Assembly: GCA_005879245.1 (NCBI GenBank)
Contig: VBLA01000185.1
Coordinates: 1 to 5,265, forward strand
DNA length: 5,265 nucleotides
Direction: 5' to 3'
Source of the DNA: Deltaproteobacteria bacterium
GTDB lineage: Bacteria > Desulfobacterota > Binatia > DP-6
Below the pieces are notes generated by a model that ran no database searches, had not been told where the DNA came from, and worked only from the letters and a program-made list of their open reading frames with translations. The position numbers and the translations under genes are program-made. The first letter of the stretch is position 1. Each line of letters opens with the position of its first letter. Shown in pieces: positions 1 to 5,265 of the stretch.

Positions 1-681
1 CGACGCCGAGAGCGCGATGTCGTGCCCGTCGTGTCCGCTCGGGTGCCGGAGCCCGTACGCGTCGATCACGCGGAAGTCGGGATCGGAGAGGATCGGGTAG
101 TCGAGCCCCGCGTCGCGCGCGAGCGCGGCGTTCGTCGCCACCGGATCGACGACGATGCCGGCGATCGCGCAGCCGCGCTGGCGGAACGCGTCGATTCTCA
201 GCTGCAGACCCTGCAGCTCCGAGACGCAGAAGGGTCACCAGTGGCCGCGGTAGAAGACGAGAAGGAGTGGCTTCCCCCGGAAGTCGGCGAGGCGGACGAT
301 CTTGCCGGTCTGGTCCGGGAGCGCGAAGTCGGGCGCGGCTGCGCCGACGCTCGGCCCTTGCGCCGCGGGCACGACGGGCACGACGTAGAGGAGCGCGGCG
401 AAGCCCGCCGCGACCACGACGTTCAGGCCGAGCAGGATCCCCGGCACGAGCCGCCCCCGGGTCGCGCGAGCCATCGCGAGCCCCGACAGCCCGACGCCAA
501 GGGCGACGACGATCCAGTTCGGTACGGCGTCGTTGCGCACACGCGGCAGCCAGGCGCCAAGCCGGAAGACGACGACGAAGTAGCCGACGACGCCGGCGAG
601 ACCGAGGGCGAGGCCGAGCGCGGCGAGCGTGATGGCGCGTCGGCGCTGGTGGTCGACCGTCGTTGGTGATTCGGGGGACAC
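1..681 (-). CDS. Membrane-anchored peroxiredoxin-like (AhpC/TSA, redoxin) selenoprotein, UGA read as Sec; C-terminus beyond window
   Basis: Thioredoxin-fold protein of the AhpC/TSA redoxin group, likely a thiol peroxidase or disulfide oxidoreductase. From the GTG at 681, residues 16-39, 54-71 and 79-104 are three hydrophobic helices. Arg-rich N-terminus and second loop predict N-in/C-out topology, placing the catalytic domain in the periplasm. The redoxin domain starts near residue 112 (VGAAAPDFALPDQTG), then FRGKPLLLVFYRGHW. At 235-237 a TGA replaces the usual catalytic Cys, giving W-U-P-F-C (Sec at residue 149, Cys at 152). The frame then stays open for 78 codons to the window edge with family-like sequence (IVVDPVATNAALARDAGLDY, YGLRHPSG). 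A SECIS hairpin follows the UGA. Start: GTG 679-681 is preceded by GGTGAT (688-693) at 6 nt. A TTG at 777 would add 32 Arg/Ser-rich residues that look non-coding; it has a purine-rich GGGGG upstream, so it is not excluded. Transcribed divergently from the cytochrome gene at 879. Confidence 0.88.
196..224 (-). promoter_or_regulatory. Bacterial-type SECIS element (selenocysteine insertion hairpin)
   Basis: On the minus-strand mRNA the UGA (237-235) is followed after 10 nt by UCUC, a GG bulge, then AGCUGCAG, loop GGU, CUGCAGCU, and GAGA. The upper stem is a perfect 8 bp (200-207 with 211-218) and the lower stem adds 4 bp (196-199 with 221-224). The apical loop carries the GU expected for SelB recognition. 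It lies 24 nt after the UGA, within the spacing usual for bacterial SECIS elements. The upper hairpin (UGCAGGGUCUGCA) closely resembles the E. coli fdhF SECIS tip (UGCAGGUCUGCA, from memory). It is inside the coding sequence, as is normal for bacteria. Confidence 0.88.
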
Positions 682-822
682 CTTGGCATCACCAGATTGC
701 CTCGCCCGTCGACCGCTCGCAAGGGCGGTCGATTGCCGCCATGATCTCGACGGCTTGCGCAGACGGCGTTCGGTCAACTTCCCCCTTTCCCGTGACTAGC
801 CCCTTCACATTGTCGTGATTGG

Positions 823-840
823 CAGCGCTGGCCGGCGCTG
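823..840. repeat. 18-bp imperfect palindrome in the divergent intergenic region
   Basis: CAGCGC-T-GGCC-G-GCGCTG is an inverted repeat with one mismatched position pair (T versus G, a wobble in RNA). It sits 38 bp upstream of the ATG at 879, between two divergently transcribed genes. It could be an operator or a 5'-UTR hairpin. GC-rich DNA produces such palindromes by chance, so function is unproven. I saw no convincing -35/-10 pair in this 197-bp region. Confidence 0.3.
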
Positions 841-864
841 TTACGGCTCGGCGCACACTCATTC

Positions 865-872
865 GGGAGGAA
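865..872 (+). promoter_or_regulatory. Ribosome binding site deciding the start at 879
   Basis: GGGAGGAA lies 6 nt before the ATG at 879-881. It fixes the start of the cytochrome gene, because that start also yields a signal peptide directly. The in-frame upstream ATG at 819 and the other-frame ATG at 815 lack such a site. Confidence 0.75.
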
Positions 873-878
873 GAGCAC

Positions 879-3565
<2,687 letters not shown>

Positions 3566-3568
3566 CGG

Positions 3569-3590
3569 CCTGGTGCAGAATCGCACCTGG
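3569..3590 (+). terminator. Weak hairpin just after the cytochrome gene
   Basis: CC-T-GGTGC, loop AGAATC, GCACC-T-GG: seven base pairs with one internal T/T mismatch, starting 4 nt after the stop codon. No T-run follows, so termination by this structure alone is doubtful. Confidence 0.22.
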
Positions 3591-3708
3591 CGGACGATCG
3601 CGTGCGAACGCGAGCGGGCATTGTCGAGGAATGCGGAGCGAGCTCGCGCACCGCGTCAGGCGTCTCTCCCATCGCTACGGACGACGGGACGCGGACCGGC
3701 AAACTAGG

Positions 3709-3736
3709 TTGATGTTGCTGCGCGGAAGCTTAGAAT
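3709..3736 (+). promoter_or_regulatory. Sigma70-like promoter for the small membrane protein gene
   Basis: TTGATG (3709-3714) and TAGAAT (3731-3736) are separated by 16 bp. They match TTGACA at four of six and TATAAT at five of six positions. The stretch is clearly richer in A/T than its surroundings. Transcription would start near 3743, just before the 5'-UTR hairpin at 3750. Confidence 0.55.
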
Positions 3737-3749
3737 CTGGATTGGCGAT

Positions 3750-3796
3750 AGGGAAGCTGTGTTCTCCCACATCGCAGGCCTGGACGCAGCTTCCCT
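3750..3796 (+). promoter_or_regulatory. Long 5'-UTR hairpin ahead of the small membrane protein gene
   Basis: AGGGAAGCTG (3750-3759) and CAGCTTCCCT (3787-3796) are perfect complements of 10 bp. The stem extends inward to 3764/3782 (15 bp including two G-U pairs), leaving a 17-nt loop. It begins a few bases after the predicted transcription start and ends 7 nt before the ribosome site. Loop-side bases CTCC (3764-3767) could also pair with GGAG of the ribosome site, so translational control is possible. It does not match a riboswitch class I recognise. It could instead be an mRNA-stabilising stem or an operator. Confidence 0.5.
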
Positions 3797-3803
3797 GACC
3801 CAG

Positions 3804-3811
3804 AAAGGAGG
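3804..3811 (+). promoter_or_regulatory. Strong ribosome binding site deciding the start at 3820
   Basis: AAAGGAGG lies 8 nt before ATG 3820. An in-frame GTG at 3811 overlaps this site and is therefore rejected as the start. Confidence 0.8.
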
Positions 3812-3819
3812 TGCGTTCG

Positions 3820-4122
3820 ATGGAACTGGGGACGTTCCTTCTGCTCTCCGCCTTCGCCTACGGTATCGGGATCTTCTGGTACGACCTGCTGCCGGGCAAG
3901 CTGGCGGAGCGTCCGTGGCGCGTCGCCGCCTACCCCTTCGTGGGGATCGTCCTGGCGGAGGCGATGACTCGGGCTGACTGGCTCGGTCCGGCGTTCGGTG
4001 GGCTCCACGTCGTGCCCCTGCTCGTCGGTAGCCTGTTCGGCGTCGTCGTCGACTGGCTGGTGACCAGCTCCCGGCATCCAGCCGCGATCGTCGCGCCCGA
4101 GCTGCACGCGCGCGCTGCCTGA
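3820..4122 (+). CDS. Small three-helix membrane protein of unknown function
   Basis: A 100-residue hydrophobic protein that I do not recognise as a named family. Helices are visible at about residues 3-20 (LGTFLLLSAFAYGIGIFW), 36-51 (VAAYPFVGIVLAEAMT) and 61-82 (LHVVPLLVGSLFGVVVDWLV). The basic loop between helices 1 and 2 (KLAERPWR) and the polar end (TSSRHPAAIVAPELHARAA) give mixed topology signals. There are no Cys residues, so no disulfide or metal site of that kind. The gene has its own promoter, a structured 5'-UTR and a near-perfect ribosome site, all marks of a genuine and perhaps regulated gene. No neighbour on the same strand is close enough to be an operon partner. Confidence 0.8.
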   Translation: MELGTFLLLSAFAYGIGIFWYDLLPGKLAERPWRVAAYPFVGIVLAEAMTRADWLGPAFGGLHVVPLLVGSLFGVVVDWLVTSSRHPAAIVAPELHARAA

Positions 4123-4158
4123 AGGCGCGGCTCAGCAGTCCGGGCCACGACGGAGTCT

Positions 4159-4184
4159 CGGGACGGCGGGCGCCCGCCGTCCCG
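4159..4184. terminator. Perfect 26-bp GC-rich palindrome, possible terminator hairpin
   Basis: CGGGACGGCGGGC followed by its exact complement GCCCGCCGTCCCG, with no spacer. It begins 36 nt after the stop of the small membrane protein gene. As RNA it would fold into a very stable hairpin. There is no T-run on either strand, so it is not a classical intrinsic terminator. It may stop or protect transcripts, or be a protein-binding palindrome or dispersed repeat. Confidence 0.45.
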
Positions 4185-4269
4185 CGAGCGGGGAGGGGAG
4201 TCCACATCGCCGGCTGGCCATGGGGGCTCACCCGCATGCACGCCGAGGCGATGCCGAGGGGAGACTTCG

Positions 4270-4545
4270 TCAGTTCCGCAACCCGCCCGTCCCCTCGCGC
4301 GCCCAGATCGGTACCTCCTCGCGGGCGCCCGCTTTCTCCAGCATCTCGACGATCTCGAGATGGCGCCAGCTCTTCGCCCAGTAGAGCGCGTTGGTGCCGT
4401 CCTGCCGCTTCGCGTTGATGTCCGCTCCGCCGTCGATGAGCACCCGGACGATGGGGCCGCGGCCCTTGCGCGCCGCGAGGATGAGTGCCCGCTCGCCGTA
4501 TTGGTCGGCCGCGTTCGGGTCGACGCCTTGCCCGTGCCGGTTCGG
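4270..4545 (-). pseudogene. 5'-truncated ankyrin-repeat protein fragment
   Basis: An open stretch of 91 codons before the stop reads as two clear ankyrin units: GVDPNAADQYGERALILAARKG, with IVRVLIDGGADINAKRQDG, then TNALYWAKSWRHLEIVEMLEKAGA. It ends EEVPIWAREGTGGLRN. The conserved D-x-x-G, A-L-x-x-A and G-A-D-x-N positions are all present, so the frame is certain. There is no ATG, GTG or TTG before the ankyrin consensus, and an in-frame TGA at 4546-4548 closes the frame only a few codons upstream of the homology. No other frame continues the repeats. The 5' part is therefore lost. Ankyrin repeats mediate protein-protein contacts. The fragment may be a leftover of a larger gene. Confidence 0.75.
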
Positions 4546-4548
4546 TCA

Positions 4549-4647
4549 ACTCGGGCGTTTGAAGTTACTACGCCCTATTCCATCGAGGGACGGCGGCTGG
4601 CGATCATCCTCCTCAAGGTCGGCGACCGGAAGGAAGTCTACCGGTAG
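4549..4647 (+). pseudogene. Possible 3' fragment of an unrecognised gene
   Basis: This stretch, ending at TAG 4645-4647, reads TRAFEVTTPYSIEGRR then LAIILLKVGDRKEVYR. It looks like a genuine protein C-terminus: balanced composition, alternating hydrophobic strand-like residues, and none of the Arg/Pro/Ala bias of shadow frames. Upstream of about 4549 the same frame overlaps the ankyrin fragment on the other strand and becomes shadow-like. The 5' part of this gene therefore appears to be missing too. I do not recognise the family. Confidence 0.4.
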
Positions 4648-4772
4648 GCACGGCCCGTCCATCCCTCCATCCAAGGAGTGAGCGACCACACACGCCGGTC
4701 GCACCGACCTGAGGCCAGGGCGACGTGACGCCTCCCCGCTTCCGCCGCGCGTGATGGAGAGCGTCTCTCGCT

Positions 4773-5265
4773 TCAGAGCGACTTCAAGAACTCGACGATG
4801 GCTTTCTGCTCACCGGGTCGCAGGCCTTCAAAGCGCCGCGTCACGCGGCTCGCTTCGCCGCGATGCCGTACGATGGCGCCGCGCAGGGTCAACGACGCCC
4901 CATCGTGCATCAACCGCGGGCGCAAACGGACCCCCCAGAGCGGTGCGGTGCGCACCTTGTTCGCGGCGCCGTGGAATCTCTCGAGTCGCAATTCCTCCCA
5001 CGTGACCTGATAGGCATTCCGCCCGTAGTGTTCCTGCATCGCCATGACGATCCCATCGCCGGTCCCGACATCGTGGAGCAGGAAATCTCCGAACGGGTGG
5101 AACGTTTTGTCGCCGAGCGCCGCCGGAATCGGGAAGGTCTCCCCGTTGATCTTCGTCCCAGCGGGTGCCGTTCTCAAGGTCCGCACGTGACACGTGACGC
5201 AGCCGATCTTGTCGAAGAGTTCTGAACCTCGCTTCACCGTTGGCGCTTCCGAGAGCTGCGCGTCG
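4773..5265 (-). CDS. Di-heme oxidoreductase / DUF1111 (thiol oxidoreductase) family protein, C-terminal part
   Basis: 163 in-frame residues are visible and the N-terminus lies beyond the right edge. The visible sequence opens with DAQLSEAPTVKRGSELF, then DKIGCVTCHVRTLRT. This contains the c-type heme motif CVTCH (5187-5201) in the setting typical of the DUF1111 di-heme peroxidase-like family. Further family hallmarks follow: HPFGDFLLHDVGTGDG, NKVRTAPLWGVR, LMHDGASLTLRGAIVRH, and a final GEQKAIVEFLKSL helix. Proteins of this family usually have more than 400 residues with another heme site towards the N-terminus, so most of the gene lies outside. The GTG at 5237 is inside the conserved region and is not the real start. 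Expected to be periplasmic; natural substrate unknown. A segment of about 20 residues (MQEHYGRNAYQVTWEELRLE) lies between two hallmarks that I recall being closer in many relatives. Confidence 0.85.
   Translation of the reverse strand, partial: DAQLSEAPTVKRGSELFDKIGCVTCHVRTLRTAPAGTKINGETFPIPAALGDKTFHPFGDFLLHDVGTGDGIVMAMQEHYGRNAYQVTWEELRLERFHGAANKVRTAPLWGVRLRPRLMHDGASLTLRGAIVRHRGEASRVTRRFEGLRPGEQKAIVEFLKSL

Noticed and set aside
235..237. UGA as a real stop or sequencing error ending a 180-residue protein
   Set aside because: The family active site continues directly after it in the same frame, and a near-ideal SECIS hairpin follows; chance or error would not supply the hairpin.
772..777. TTGACC (minus) as a -35 box for the selenoprotein gene
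   Set aside because: No acceptable -10 hexamer at 15-19 bp spacing; the nearest A/T-rich hexamer is about 26 bp away.
768..779. 12-base direct repeat GTTCGGTCAACT shared with 4540-4551 at the gene-fragment junction
   Set aside because: A 12-mer shared by chance is expected about once in a window of this size, and nothing else flanking the copies matches.
3704..4549. Long minus-strand open frame
   Set aside because: Arg/Pro/Ala-rich composition typical of a shadow frame in GC-rich DNA; it overlaps the real small membrane gene, the palindrome and the ankyrin fragment.
4697..4709. Hairpin GGTCG-CAC-CGACC and a nearby GAGAG-CGT-CTCTC (4757-4769)
   Set aside because: Only 5-bp stems without T-runs; the second lies next to the stop of the di-heme gene but is too weak to call a terminator.

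Overview
This is a GC-rich bacterial window in which every gene carries G/C-ending codons and Shine-Dalgarno-type starts. The gene content is one selenoprotein, two c-type di-heme peroxidase-like proteins and one Ca-loop/Thr-rich-tailed exported protein. It suggests an environmental Gram-negative of the deltaproteobacterial/Myxococcota/Binatota kind. That is inference from style of gene content; no marker gene is present.

Layout. Positions 1-681 (minus) hold most of a membrane-anchored peroxiredoxin-like protein. Its frame is interrupted by one UGA exactly where the family has its catalytic Cys (W-U-P-F-C). Just downstream of the UGA lies a textbook bacterial SECIS hairpin with a GGU apical loop, so the UGA is read here as selenocysteine; the gene runs off the left edge. 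A 197-bp divergent intergenic region follows. Positions 879-3565 (plus) encode a large exported beta-propeller/di-heme cytochrome c protein with two CxxCH motifs, a C-terminal EF-hand-like loop, a Thr-rich linker and a short Cys/Arg tail. Its reading frame breaks once near 1272-1292. A 254-bp gap (3566-3819) carries a good sigma70-like promoter and a long 5'-UTR hairpin in front of a 100-residue, three-helix membrane protein of unknown function (3820-4122). A perfect 26-bp palindrome lies after it.

Positions 4270-4545 (minus) are the 3' part of an ankyrin-repeat gene with no possible start. It abuts, at about 4546, what looks like the 3' end of a different plus-strand gene (to 4647): a scar joining two truncated genes. 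The 125 bp from 4648 to 4772 show nothing beyond small weak hairpins. Positions 4773-5265 (minus) are the C-terminal part of a DUF1111/di-heme oxidoreductase (thiol oxidoreductase family) protein that enters from the right edge.

The common theme is redox chemistry outside the cytoplasmic membrane: a predicted periplasmic selenocysteine thioredoxin-fold enzyme and two predicted exported di-heme proteins related to cytochrome c peroxidase/MauG. No operon links them (they lie on opposite strands), so functional coupling is only suggested by proximity. The main discovery is the selenocysteine codon plus SECIS, which a standard gene caller would mistake for a stop.
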